DNA of 64,000 nt, taken from positions 9,734,001-9,798,000 of the forward strand of contig OW051472.1 in assembly GCA_932521025.1 (NCBI GenBank), read 5' to 3'. A model generated the notes under the pieces. That model was not told where the DNA came from. It searched no databases and saw only the letters and a list, made by a program, of their open reading frames with translations. Shown here piece after piece: positions 54,200-64,000 of this stretch. The position numbers were made by a program, and so were the translations under genes. The first letter of the stretch is position 1, and every line of letters starts with the position of its first letter. The DNA is from Oscheius onirici. Its lineage: Eukaryota; Nematoda; Chromadorea; Rhabditida; Rhabditidae.

Positions 54200-54420
54200 A
54201 ACAATGAGATATATCTCAATCTGTGGTATTGCCACTGTGTCCCTTTCTGTCGCAGTTCCTCAGCCTGTGGCTTTCTCTCTTATTGTTACTCTGTTTCAAT
54301 CCCTCAGACTCTCATTGCTTCAGTCTCGCAGTCTCATCCTTTCTGTCTCAGTCTCTCCGCTTGCCGATTTATGTCTCGATCTGTCTTACTGTCACTCTGT
54401 CCCCAGAAAGCCTTCTCATC
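54200..54420 (+). repeat. Pyrimidine-rich degenerate repeat
   Basis: Imperfect repeats of CAGTCTCTC / CTTTCTGTCTCAGT-like words give open Ser/Leu/Cys-rich frames in all three phases; not coding. Confidence 0.5.
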
Positions 54421-54559
54421 GTGTCTGAGGTCGTGATCCCATCTGATAAGCTCTTCTTCTACCTTCTAGCTGTGTCCATTCTGTGCAGATTCGGCTCCAT
54501 TCTTCTCGAGGACCAGACATGATACTTCTTGCCCATTTCATCTTTTTTTGAAATCATGC

Positions 54560-55035
54560 TGTAATGCCCAATCTTTCAGTCCCGTCTCCTGTTGTATTCC
54601 TTCATTCCTCCATCGATCCAGTTGCGTTATTCCTATCATTTTACGCTCCATACGTTGTTGACTGACTCACTGGGAGACGAGGCTTGTCTTCAGTCTTCAA
54701 AGACTCAGAACCGTACAGAACTACCGGCGAGACGCAAGATGCAAACAACCTACGTCTCTGGTTCATGCTGAGAAGACGACAGCAAAGAAGATATTTCAGG
54801 TTATTGAAAGCTGCATGACCCAGGCAAATTCTTCTCTTGATCTCGATACTGTAGTTGCATGGGATGGAGATTCGGGAACCCAGATAGATGAATGACTTGA
54901 CAAATTCGAATGACCTATTTTCGATGATGATGGGTCGTCTTACTTGAATACCCGTCATCAGAACAGTCTTGCGTTTGTTTAATTCGAGTCCAACAGCTTT
55001 CAGGGTCTCAATCATCTTCGACAACATTCGCTGGA
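54560..55035 (-). mobile_element. Reverse-transcriptase C-terminal fragment of a non-LTR retrotransposon
   Basis: The minus strand encodes IETLKAVGLELNKRKTVLMT, FVKSFIYLGSRI and RRLFASCVSPVVLYGSESL, the thumb-region block of LINE reverse transcriptases (VGL-x-N-x-x-KT ... YLGS ... LLYGSE). After a frame change, QQRMERKMIGITQLDRWRN continues the same family. The catalytic YADD region is missing. Confidence 0.8.
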
Positions 55036-55497
55036 TTTCTGGTCTTTCGAGCTACGGTGTACGGTGGATCAGACCAATATCTACAAGAGTTTCTCTCCTG
55101 ATCAAACATGAAGAACTCGATACGCTGCAGACGTCCGATCCCCCGTACCATTCAGAACGACCAACTCTTTTTCGGAAAACGAATTGCGGCTGTCAGTAGA
55201 ATACAAAGAGACATGGACCGTCGACAATTATTCCTTTGTCAAGTTGCAAAGAAGAAGAGGCCCTATTATCGTATTACAACGCTGCCTTGAAAGATTAGTC
55301 CCTCTGTCAGAAAAGGAGGTCTCTCACGGCGAACAATCTCGAAAGGCGCATCTCTTTGGTCAAAAGTGACAAGCATAACAAATGACTAATTAATAGCTAC
55401 AAAGCGGCCTCTAATTAGCAACTTTTTTGACCCCGTCAGACGACTATTTGCCCTCCTACCGGCGGTCTACTCTCTCTTTTCCCCCCGTTACGCAATC

Positions 55498-55722
55498 ATG
55501 TACTTGAGATGGGGCGAGACCTTATACGACTCTGGGACACAGGCCGTAGACGAAAGGCGATTGCGCCAGTCGGTAAATGACTTCTGTACAGGATGGATTA
55601 ACAACTTGGTGGATATTGAGCGGAAGAGAAACTCTTTGGATCTCATCCTCGCTAAATACACCTTTAAGAGATTCTATGAATACGGTAGGACCGGTAACTT
55701 TTATCAAAAACTGGGTTGGTAA
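55498..55722 (+). CDS. Doubtful 74-codon open frame
   Basis: The translation (starts MYLRWGETLYDSG) has balanced composition and two Trp, unlike nearby chance frames, but has no recognised domain, no splice partners and no clear promoter. It may be a small gene, an orphan exon or chance. Confidence 0.22.
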   Translation: MYLRWGETLYDSGTQAVDERRLRQSVNDFCTGWINNLVDIERKRNSLDLILAKYTFKRFYEYGRTGNFYQKLGW

Positions 55723-55799
55723 ATAGACGGAAAGAAGTTTAAAAACCATGGAAAACTTTAGACTTTAGCACTGAGAAAGGCAATTTTTTTCAATTTCTA

Positions 55800-55985
55800 G
55801 TGGAAAAATTGTCCGTGTTCGTCCGGCGTTGGAACTCTGTTCGAGCATCGAACAACGAACTTTTGCACTCTCATCTTCGTCATGCGAATCGGACACGGAC
55901 GTCTGCGTCTCCCAATGTTCGACGTCGAACACGGACTGTTCGTGTTCGGCTCAAACGAACATCGAACACGTCCGCCCAACCCTGA
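55800..55985. mobile_element. GTTCG-family hAT-like element, partial
   Basis: The right end GCCCAACCCTG matches the element at 33519-33911, and the body is full of GTTCG/CGAAC words. The left terminus is degraded. Confidence 0.65.
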
Positions 55986-56894
55986 CCTGTATTCTTCCAG
56001 AGCGAAAGTTACTGTAAGTACAAGCAAAAGCGTTTGGTGGATCCCTTCACTTGTGTTCCTTGAAAGTTTACAGTCTGTCTCCCTCTCCGTCTATTTTCCG
56101 TCTCATTGCTCCCAGTTGTCCCCACAGCCATGTCTCCAGACAACCGGACTGTATCCAACTCCTTTGTGCGCTTGTCCATTTGACGCGCCATTGGACGATT
56201 TATCCTCCATAGTTTGTTTTATGTGTGGTGAGGGCCCGTAAGCGTCTTTGTTCAAGTCGGTGGAGTCAGCCGCGCGTAATTAGTCGCGCATAATGACCGT
56301 GGAAGACGCAACTTTTGAGAGAATGATCTACCCGAGTGCTACCGGAAGAAATTTGAACTTGGAACGAAGAAAGAGACAGAGCCAGTGTCTAACTTTCTCT
56401 GTTTCCGTGTTAAGTACTCGATATGTTCGGAAGACTATCTTTTCAGGTTTCTGGACTATTGGCGGAGCATAAATATCAAGGTCAAAGAGCCCAATATTTT
56501 CGAAAGACCAAAAAATGCTGTCAAAAGGGATGGAACAAGTATTCTAAAAGACCTGTTATTCCAAAACTCTCCCAATTTTTCTGATCTCCTAGTCCCCGTT
56601 CTCTCGGCCCATTGTTCCTCCTCCCATCCCAACCTCTATTTTCATACGCGCCTAAATGTGATTTCCTCTGTTTCAAGCCTTTGTCCATCCTAGATGAGCT
56701 CTTTCATGCCGAATTATTCAAATTGGTGCGCCGTCAAGAAGTTGCCAAGTCTCAAATGTACACAAAGGAGGACGCTTTGTGATTAACGCGCGCAGGTCAT
56801 AATGATCCCTCCTCTTGGTCGTAAAGGTAATTGTTTCAAGGTAAAAGACCATTTGAAAACCGTGCTCTTGGCTCCCGAAACTTACAAGAAATGC
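55986..56894. other. Intergenic, no gene seen
   Basis: Short open frames only. Confidence 0.45.
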
Positions 56895-57076
56895 GGGGCT
56901 GTCTCGCAGCGAAAGCGTTCGGTTTGAAAATGGTCACTTTGCAAAAATCTTGGCTGAGTATCAAATGTTTACACGTTATATGAATTTGGCTACATCACAC
57001 AAACATTGGGTACTCAGCCAAGATTTTTGCAAAGTGACCATTTTCAAAGCGAACCTTTTCGCTGCGAGACAGCCCC
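56895..57076. mobile_element. 182-bp foldback MITE with 8-bp target duplication
   Basis: Ends GGGGCTGTCTCGCAGC / GCTGCGAGACAGCCCC with arms of about 77 bp are flanked by the exact 8-mer AGAAATGC (56887-56894 and 57077-57084). The arms include CACAAACATTGGGTACTCAG, also present in the TA-flanked element at 8151. Confidence 0.9.
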
Positions 57077-57084
57077 AGAAATGC

Positions 57085-57950
57085 GTATTCGTTTGAAACA
57101 GCCGCCAAGTTCTCCCGATGACAAGACAGTCGCTCAAACAGTTCAGATACAGTTTTTTTTATTTTTTGCAGATACCAGCTGCTAGTCCCAAAAGCCTGAA
57201 CCGAAACCAATTTCAGCCCCGACGCGCAGGTGACAGCCTAATCCGGAATCCGTAATTAGCAACACCTATATATGTATGTACAGAGAGCAGCACAAACAAT
57301 TAGTTGACTATTCAGACCCGGACAATCTTTTAATCATAGGTGTGATCTATTCTGTTATTCGGTTGTGACGTTCTTAAATTAATGTGAGAAAAGTTCCGTG
57401 TCATCTCTCTGATTCTTTCCTCATTATCCTTCAAACGATTTTTACAATTTCTTGAACTGACTAATCCGAGATCTAGTTCATAGGTCACACGCTGCAATAC
57501 GACCCGATCTTCTGTCTTTGCGACACATTGTCCCCAATTAGCTCTTCCTCATAGAGTCACTTTATTAATGACAGTGGTCCCGATCCTCATCATTATATTA
57601 GGAAGCGGATCGGGTGTGATAATCCCTCTAGGGGGATCGCCAGTTCTGATTCTATTACAGCCTACTGTAGCTCAATCAGGCCACAATGGGGAATTGTGTC
57701 GCACCAAAAGGAATTCTGGAAGTTACGGTCAGAAGAAGAGGCAGAGTATAAACATAAGGAACAGACAGAACAGTCTCTGATCTCGATATTTCATTTTCAG
57801 GGGATTGGACTCAATAATCTGAACTGAAGTTAATTTGTAAAACCGGCTCTATTCCGGAACAGTGGTCCCAAAAAATTACAGCGGTCCTAAAAAAAGTTCA
57901 ATCAATCCTCCCTGGAGTAAAAAAAGTTCAATTATTCCCTGGAGTAAAAA
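57085..57950. other. Intergenic; one doubtful short frame
   Basis: A 70-codon frame at 57568-57780 starts with a hydrophobic stretch (VVPILIIILG) that could pass for a signal peptide and might be a 5' exon for the open frame at 58190-58593, but no splice pair proves it. Confidence 0.35.
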
Positions 57951-57954
57951 AAAA

Positions 57955-58168
57955 ACTTCGAAAAGTTCGTTGTTCGTTTTGGCCGAACACGAACAGTTCG
58001 TGTTCGACGGCGAATACGGAACTGGCGAATATTCGGGTCGTGTTCGCATCTTCGCGAACGAACATTGGAACGGCGAACAGTTCGTGCAAAAAGTGCAGTG
58101 TTCGATTCGTGTTCGGTTCGGCCCAAAAAATTTAAGGGATGATCGGTTCGTGTTCGCCCAACCCTGGT
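57955..58168. mobile_element. GTTCG-family hAT-like element, third copy
   Basis: Dense GTTCG/CGAAC words with the right end CGCCCAACCCTG. Left terminus degraded. Confidence 0.65.
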
Positions 58169-58189
58169 CTACAGTCTGTTTTACTGGTC

Positions 58190-58593
58190 TCACTTTTACT
58201 GTCTCTCTACAAAAGCCCGCCACAGTTCACATCCTCAATGACCTCTCTCCACAAGGTTCCCGGTCCAAATTCGTCCAGCTTTCAGTCTCAAATTTTCCTG
58301 ATTCTCCAAATACAGAGATGTGTGTTGCCGTTCAAAGTTCGTCTGATCAAGGAACCAGACTGAATCAAAACTCAGAGACTCGCTGTAAATGTGACTTCCA
58401 TTGTGTCTTCGAACCTGACGCAATAATTCCAGGCTCAATGACGCCACCAAAGAATAGAACTTTTCAAGTTGGGACGAGAGTCTCCTTCCAAGAAGATGGG
58501 GCTAAGCCTTGGTACGCAAACAAAACGGAAAAAGGGCAAGATCAAGTACGAGTTGAGCTTGAATTTGGTTATGGTATTTTGACTGGAATTTGA
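58190..58593 (+). CDS. Possible exon of an unidentified secreted-type protein
   Basis: An open frame of about 130 codons runs from a weak acceptor region to TGA at 58593. It opens VHILNDLSPQGSRSKF, contains SSSDQGTRLN and four closely spaced Cys (C-K-C-D-F-H-C), and ends VELEFGYGILTG. The V-H-I-x-N-D-L start and the S-S-D-x-G-T-R-L segment loosely resemble the plant-type self-incompatibility S1 fold, but the later Trp/Phe/Cys landmarks are not clear, so I do not assign the family. The first 60 bp are repeated at about 17731-17795 and 33912-33965. Confidence 0.35.
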
Positions 58594-58714
58594 CCCAGTT
58601 TAAAGGTTGTGTAGTACTCAGATATTTCCAGAAATATTCCGCATACAAGTACAGATTTTTAGACTTTCCGTTATAGTTTTCAGCTTTACACAATTTGACA
58701 TATAGAGCTTGTCA

Positions 58715-58845
58715 AATCTTCACCTTACGTATGTTTAATTGACGAGAAATTCGAGGCCAAACTGTTTTATTTGAATTTCTACTGTATTTTTTACGCAACT
58801 TTGCAAAACGAAAAGTACGCAAGGTGAAGATTTGGCAACAGCTAT
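58715..58845. repeat. Inverted-repeat element, second copy
   Basis: CAAATCTTCACCTTACGTAT on the left faces AAGTACGCAAGGTGAAGATT on the right; the same family as 34575-34715. Confidence 0.65.
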
Positions 58846-61800
58846 AATTACAAGATGCTCCACATTTTATGCAAAAGACCCAACAAATGTTTGAAAATAC
58901 TGAAAGGATTCGAAAAATTGAAAAACGCAGTCACAAATGGACTGTACCCCTATTTTTGCTATTCCATAGAGGTGACAGTCATTCTCACTTCGGCGTCATC
59001 CCACCAGATCTTGATCAACATTCCCATACACAAATGCTGTCTCGATATCGGTTACTGTCTCGACGGGAGGCCAATTAGCAAAATGACCACTAAATTAGTG
59101 GAAAGGTGATAACTCGCCAAGTCCATTGACACCCTCTTCCTCTCAAAAGGAGTCGGTTTTCAATGGGCGAGAGAGTCATAACATTATGTCTCTTTTACTC
59201 TCTTAAAAACGTCAAAATTTCTTATCAGAAAAGAGTCAAAAACATTCTAGTCCACAGATCTGTACAATTGTCCACAAAGAGTAAGACCTTCCCGCTGTTT
59301 TGTCCCATTTCAAAGAAAAAGGCTGACACAGGGATGAAAATAGCGAGAGCCTGGGGGCGTTTTTGTCACTCTTCGGCATGTTTTGAGGGGTTCTTGTTAC
59401 AGTTTATGAGTCAAAGAGTGAAGAGAGGGACTATATAGGCGGGGTCTCATCCGTATTGTCCACTGTCGTCCCCTCGTCATGTCTATCTGGTTGGAGTGGC
59501 TAATGAGGTTAGTTTTTTTCTAGAAAAACTTGCAAGGAATATCTTGGACATAAACAGTCCTTTAAAATGGTTTTCGTGACGGGACCATGCGAGTGGCCAG
59601 AGGTCACGAAAGGAGATATATTTTTAAGGAGTACGTGCTCCCGGATACTTTGTGTACGAACAATGATGGTTTGTACACTGATGAAGTCACAATCTTTCCC
59701 TTAAAAAAATACTGTAGGCCACCAAAACTGGGCTTAGATCCCAATTGACTATGGGCTTTAAGATATGTTTCAAATGGATTCTGTGTTTTCCTTCAATTTC
59801 TCAAGTCTCTTCGAATCGAGCCCTTTCTCCTAGAATCTTACCGTAGATACCAAATCTCTCCTTTATTTCGAGCGGTTTTTGTTCGGAATTCCTTTCTATT
59901 TCAGTTCAATGTCAGTCTGAGTCAGACTGTCAGACCATTGCTGTGACGAGACTGACCTAGAGAGATTTTGATTTAAGAACCCGCCACATTGTCATCGGAC
60001 TGTCAACCCATTCCAATAGGGCCCTCAACCCATCACTTTATTTCTTTCAAATTCATTTGTTTACGAACATCTGCTTTTTTTCGGGCCGAGTAATCGACTT
60101 GAATAGTTCTCTTGCGTACTCCTAGATTCTTCCCAGTTGGTTCAGTTCCCAGTCATTCCTTTTGCAAAAATGATTTGATGTCGGCGTCTTTTTTGCACAT
60201 TCAGTGAGGACATTTTGCAGTTCTAGTATGATTTTCTTTATTCTCAAGCAGGGTTTGTCTCTCTTTATGAATTCTGTCTCCTTTTGAAAAAAAAAAAGTT
60301 ACTGTAGCTTCTGCCAAAATGGAAACAAGCTCATTCAATCCTTCTCTCCAAATCAGTATCCTCAACAATTCAGTTCGTACAGATGACTAACGCTACCGAC
60401 TTGTTGACTAACTGTTGTGACTGTCACTCTGATCCCCCTCGAGCCCTATCCTAATTTAGTCTCGCCCACGCTCTCATATAGCTAACACTCTCTCCCGTGC
60501 TCGGAGAACTTGACTCCACAAAAGGTAATCTGAATCACTGAAAACTTTTCCCCGAAATTAAAACCTGGTGTCTCATAGGCTGCATCCTGTTATCTTGATC
60601 TCAACTGCTAATCCGCTCTACTCTCAAGCCGCATACGACCGTAACCCGGGGATATTTTGGAGGTATCAGCTCGGTGACAGGGGTCATGCTCGTGGTAGGA
60701 CCTCCGGACATCTCTTTTGGGTCAAAGCCCCGCTCTGGAAGAGAGACAGAGGCAGAGGCTCGAAGGCCACTTGTGTGAATAAAGTGGATTATATGCGACT
60801 GATTGGCTCCTTGGAGAGAGGCGTGAGGATGGGTTCTCAGTTTCTTCAAAGCTTTGAAGCAACTCATTTATGTGTGGGTATTGGTCCCAGCCTCCGTCTC
60901 ACCTTGTTTTTCTGACTGTCATCGTGGTCCTGCTAAATTTCTATTTCTCTGATAATTTTCCAAACGCTTCCCCTTTTGTGAAAACAGTGAGACCGACTGG
61001 GAATAAACTATCGGACTGCTAAACAATCCCACTCACTCCTTGAATCATTCAAACATTTGGTTCGGCAGGCGCCCCCCTTCGTTTGAACATTTGCGCGAGA
61101 ACACTCAGAATAAACCAATTTCGCATTTTTCTTCATTTTTCATCAACTTTCATGCTTTCTAACTACGTTTATCGGATTCAGCGTGTAAAAGAACTCCTTG
61201 AACCATGAATTCACTCAAAAAAAATGGGAGAAATAGACGAAATTTGTAAGGTCCGCTATTTCCTTCTGAAAATCGTCATATTTCGAGGGAATTCATGGGT
61301 CAAGGGGTTCTTTTACACGCTGAATCCGATAAACGTAGTTAGAAAGCATAAAAGTTGATGAAAAATGAAAAAAAAACATTTGACACATTTCTGTCACCAT
61401 CCAGTCTCTCCCCCTGCGTTTTGAAAACATCAATTGAACCAGTCAAACAGACTGTCTCTCTCAATCATCAGACGTCCTATATACACAAAAGTCTCTTTCT
61501 CTCTTTTCGGCTACCGTAGTTATTGCCGTTGTCACTTACACACACAATGTTCCGAGGGGTGCTGAGGGCTCCGCCTCCAACAAGAGCGAGAGACCGGAAG
61601 CCACGCCTCTTTCTTCGTATCGGCTATCATGGCTCCCTCTCTGTTCTGAGAGACTGACTTGTTTTGAATGGTCACTCTGTTTCACAAATTTTCGTCTGGA
61701 CATCTGGCAATTGTAAATCATTCATCCACTTCCATCACTCCACTCTTTCTCTTTCCCAATCGGTTTTGTTTACAGCTCTTTCTCGAAATCATCATTTTTC

Positions 61801-62372
61801 GGACAAAAACAGTTTATGTTCTCTACTAGAACACCCTTTTTTTCTCGTACTGACTTTTTCGGACGATTGTTCTTTAGCGAGCCATTCACTATATATACCG
61901 ATTTTCTTTTCGCATCTCTTCACGATGTGAGCCTCTAAAACTAGTGGCAGTTTTCCAATTCTATTCTTGGGTTCTGACAACGGTTGGGCCTGGCTTGACT
62001 TCCTACTTTTCCCACCCAGTTCTTCTTTCGTAGCTTGAACTATCTTAGTCTTCTGCTCTCGGTGTGTCTCTCACGTTGTTCCGCACAATTTTTAAGAAAT
62101 CTGGGACATTCTTTTGAAGGAACCGAGAAACTCTCAATAATTAGCCGCTAATCTGCCTATAAACACGACTTTTTGTCTCCTCCACTTTGCACACACAGTG
62201 TCATTACACTGTATAATTGCCAGCCGTCCTTCCCGCGCAATCCACACACAGACAAAGCCATCCCGTTTTATTTCATCTCTTGGCCAGAAAAATAAGATTT
62301 CTATTCTATCTTGATCTTTCAGAGTAATGCCCACTTTTTGAAAAGACACTCTTGAACAAGGACAATTTCAGA
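58846..62372. other. Intergenic region upstream of SoxB
   Basis: About 3.5 kb without a supported gene. It contains a MITE (61071-61385) and is the likely location of Sox regulatory sequences, although no specific element can be named. A T-rich segment ending ATTTCAG lies immediately before the Sox start. Confidence 0.45.
61071..61385. mobile_element. MITE, nested-palindrome family, right end truncated
   Basis: Left end TTCGGCAGGCGCCCCCCTTC as in the 17817 copy. An inner inverted pair of about 90 bp centres on 61230 and includes TTTATCGGATTCAGCGTG and its complement. The right terminal repeat is missing. Confidence 0.75.
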
Positions 62373-63197
62373 ATGAATATCAGCGATCTGAATCTGCCCT
62401 ATCTGCACATGGTGAACAATCTGGAGCACAAGTTGGTTGCCGACGATGATGACGAAATGGCCAGTGGATCTTCCGGAGCCTCGCCGGCTCCCTCTCCCCT
62501 TGACGCATCCAAATCGCCGTCGGATTCGCACGTGAAACGTCCCATGAACGCCTTCATGGTCTGGAGCAGGGGACAGCGCAGAAAGATGGCCCAGGATAAC
62601 CCGAAAATGCACAATTCCGAGATCAGCAAGCGACTCGGCGCTGAATGGAAACAGCTCTCGGAGAAGGACAAGCGTCCATTCATCGATGAGGCCAAGAGAC
62701 TGAGGCAGCTCCACATGAAGGTACCGTTTTGAATCTTTCAATCACTTAGACAAAAATCAAATAAAAGTGCTGTTTTTAACCATAAAGTCTGAAGAGAAAG
62801 TCGCAAGTTTTACTGCCTTTTTGTCAGATGCAAATGACCTACTGTTCTCAAATAGTGCGAAGATTCCTCAAAGACTGTTCGCTCTTTTCAGGAACATCCG
62901 GACTATAAATACCGCCCGAGAAGAAAACCGAAGGTTGCTGGCTCCAAAGTTCCCAACAGACTTCCTCTCGGTCTTCCCCTTTCCACCTTCTCCTCTCCGG
63001 CTCTCTTCGCCGCCAACTACAGTCCTCTGGATCAGTTGAAGCCAGCCGATCTGAGCTATTACACTTCCTTCTTCCCGAACGCCTTGTCCGGAGCTTACAG
63101 TCCCTACAACATGATGGCCGTGTATGCTCGACAAGCGGCAGCTATGGCAGCTGCCACGAGCCAAGCAGCTCCAGCTACACAGGGAACGGGAATCTAG
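62373..63197 (+). CDS. SoxB: SoxB-group HMG-box transcription factor
   Basis: Two exons (62373-62720 and 62892-63197, donor AAG|GTACCG, acceptor TTTTCAG) give 217 residues. The HMG box spans about 53-131: [46 protein letters not shown], then [13 protein letters not shown]. It binds the minor groove at ACAAT-like sites and bends DNA. WSRGQRR is SoxB1-like, while the RRKPK end of the box is SoxB2-like (Sox14/21; in Caenorhabditis sox-3), so the subgroup is uncertain. The intron splits the box after MK, unlike single-exon vertebrate SoxB genes. The N-terminus is short and acidic (DDDDE), and the C-terminus is Ala/Tyr/Pro-rich with a poly-Ala-like AAAMAAAT, a plausible activation or repression region. 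The ATG is one base after an ATTTCAG acceptor, possibly a spliced-leader site. Confidence 0.95.
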
Positions 63198-64000
63198 GTT
63201 CGTCTTTTGTCACACAAGAGGGGGCCAATCATAACTTTTGCCGCCTCTTGAACAAGGCGAAGAAACACAATGGGTTGAGGGGCAACAAACCAGAATTGCC
63301 TCAAAAGGTGGGCTGTATATTGTGCCGTGTGAAGACATTAAACAAACAGTCTTTCTCTCTCTCTGAATCAGCGGAATATCTTGACGTGAAAGGCGCTGGT
63401 CTCTCTTTGGGAAGAGTATTTGTCTTGAGGATTTTGTCCACAAGGAAGGGAACGTGTCTGTATCTGTCTTAGGCGGAGACTATCACGAGTGAATCAGCTT
63501 TTTTTGGCTTGAAATGGACAAATTTCTTTTGGAAAGGCAGTGCCATGTTTTATCTTACTATTTTCCGCCTTTCCACGTAAACGCTCGGAGGGTTTTTGAC
63601 TCTGCAGCAGTTTCCTGTTGTTGGTCCTTTCCCAAACTCTCACACAAACAAAATAAACACGGACACGTAACCCGATCATATTTCCGCTTCAATCCACTTT
63701 TTTTTTCACGAAAAGGGGGCCCGGAACCTCCTTCCTCTGCCTGACAGCCCTCTGAATGCGCGCCATTGTGCCGGCTGTTTACCTACTCTCCGATCTGGAA
63801 TTCGGCAATTCTTTTTGTTCCGATTTCACACACAGGCAGAGAGAGGAGGTGAAAGAAAAAAGGGTTAGACGATTGTCTCTTTCTCGCGCGCAATGCCATC
63901 TGCTTGCGTGAGCGCAACAACACGTGTTTGCAGAAAATGGGGAGATTTTGAGGGGGAAACAATCGTACAAAAGATCGCGTGATCTTGGAGAGAGCATGCT
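63198..64000. other. Sox 3' flank
   Basis: No further gene seen. Possible polyadenylation signals are ATTAAA near 63337 and AATAAA near 63650. Confidence 0.45.

Noticed and set aside
60568-60915. 115-codon plus-strand frame upstream of Sox
   Set aside because: No domain or splice context; the opposite strand is equally open.
1-64000. Bacterial operons, CRISPR arrays or phage modules
   Set aside because: Genes are interrupted by spliceosomal introns with animal protein families throughout; no spaced direct-repeat array or prokaryotic gene was seen.

Overview
The window reads as nuclear DNA of a nematode (inference). Genes are broken by many short GT-AG introns, several only 34-41 nt long, with pyrimidine-TTTCAG acceptors. 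The protein families fit nematodes: a ShKT-domain C-terminus, a transthyretin-like secreted protein, an insulin/EGF-receptor L-domain (irld-type) membrane protein and nematode-style GPCRs. One gene pair on the minus strand has operon-like spacing. No prokaryotic or viral genes were seen. The species cannot be named from the sequence.

Layout. 0-3.7 kb: the end of a ShKT gene, one plausible orphan exon and a three-exon coiled-coil protein (-). 3.7-11.4 kb: no convincing gene, two foldback transposons. 11.5-14.5 kb: an eight-exon neuropeptide GPCR (+). 15.4-16.0 kb: a transthyretin-like secreted protein (-). 16.4-18.3 kb: a transposon cluster with a decayed mariner/Tc1 transposase. 18.6-20.0 kb: an unrecognised gene (-) with an ambiguous C-terminal frame. 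20.2-26.7 kb: gene-poor, with repeats. 26.8-35.1 kb: a complete twelve-exon LRCH gene (leucine-rich repeats plus calponin-homology domain, +). 35.4-37.5 kb: a complete alpha-carbonic anhydrase (-), convergent with LRCH. 39.4-41.5 kb: an irld-type receptor (-). 42.1-45.8 kb: GPCR, unknown-gene and kinase remnants. 46.55-46.8 kb: a broken carbonic anhydrase paralogue (+). 46.8-51.4 kb: RECQL helicase preceded by a COMMD gene on the same strand 105 bp away. 52.4-54.1 kb: divergent genes for a cysteine-rich protein (-) and a four-pass membrane protein with a basic tail (+). 54.5-62.3 kb: LINE remnants, foldback elements and a large intergenic region. 62.4-63.2 kb: a SoxB transcription factor (+).

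The most unusual feature is the transposon landscape. At least eight non-autonomous inverted-repeat elements can be delimited by exact or near-exact 8-bp direct flanks (hAT-like), and others by TA (mariner-like). Several hAT-like elements are filled with degenerate, partly self-complementary short words (GTTCG, GAGTC, GGGCC or GGGACGGTC), each family with its own word. Another family has a nested palindromic core seen in four to five copies. Many sit inside introns of active genes, especially LRCH. The genes themselves do not form one pathway.
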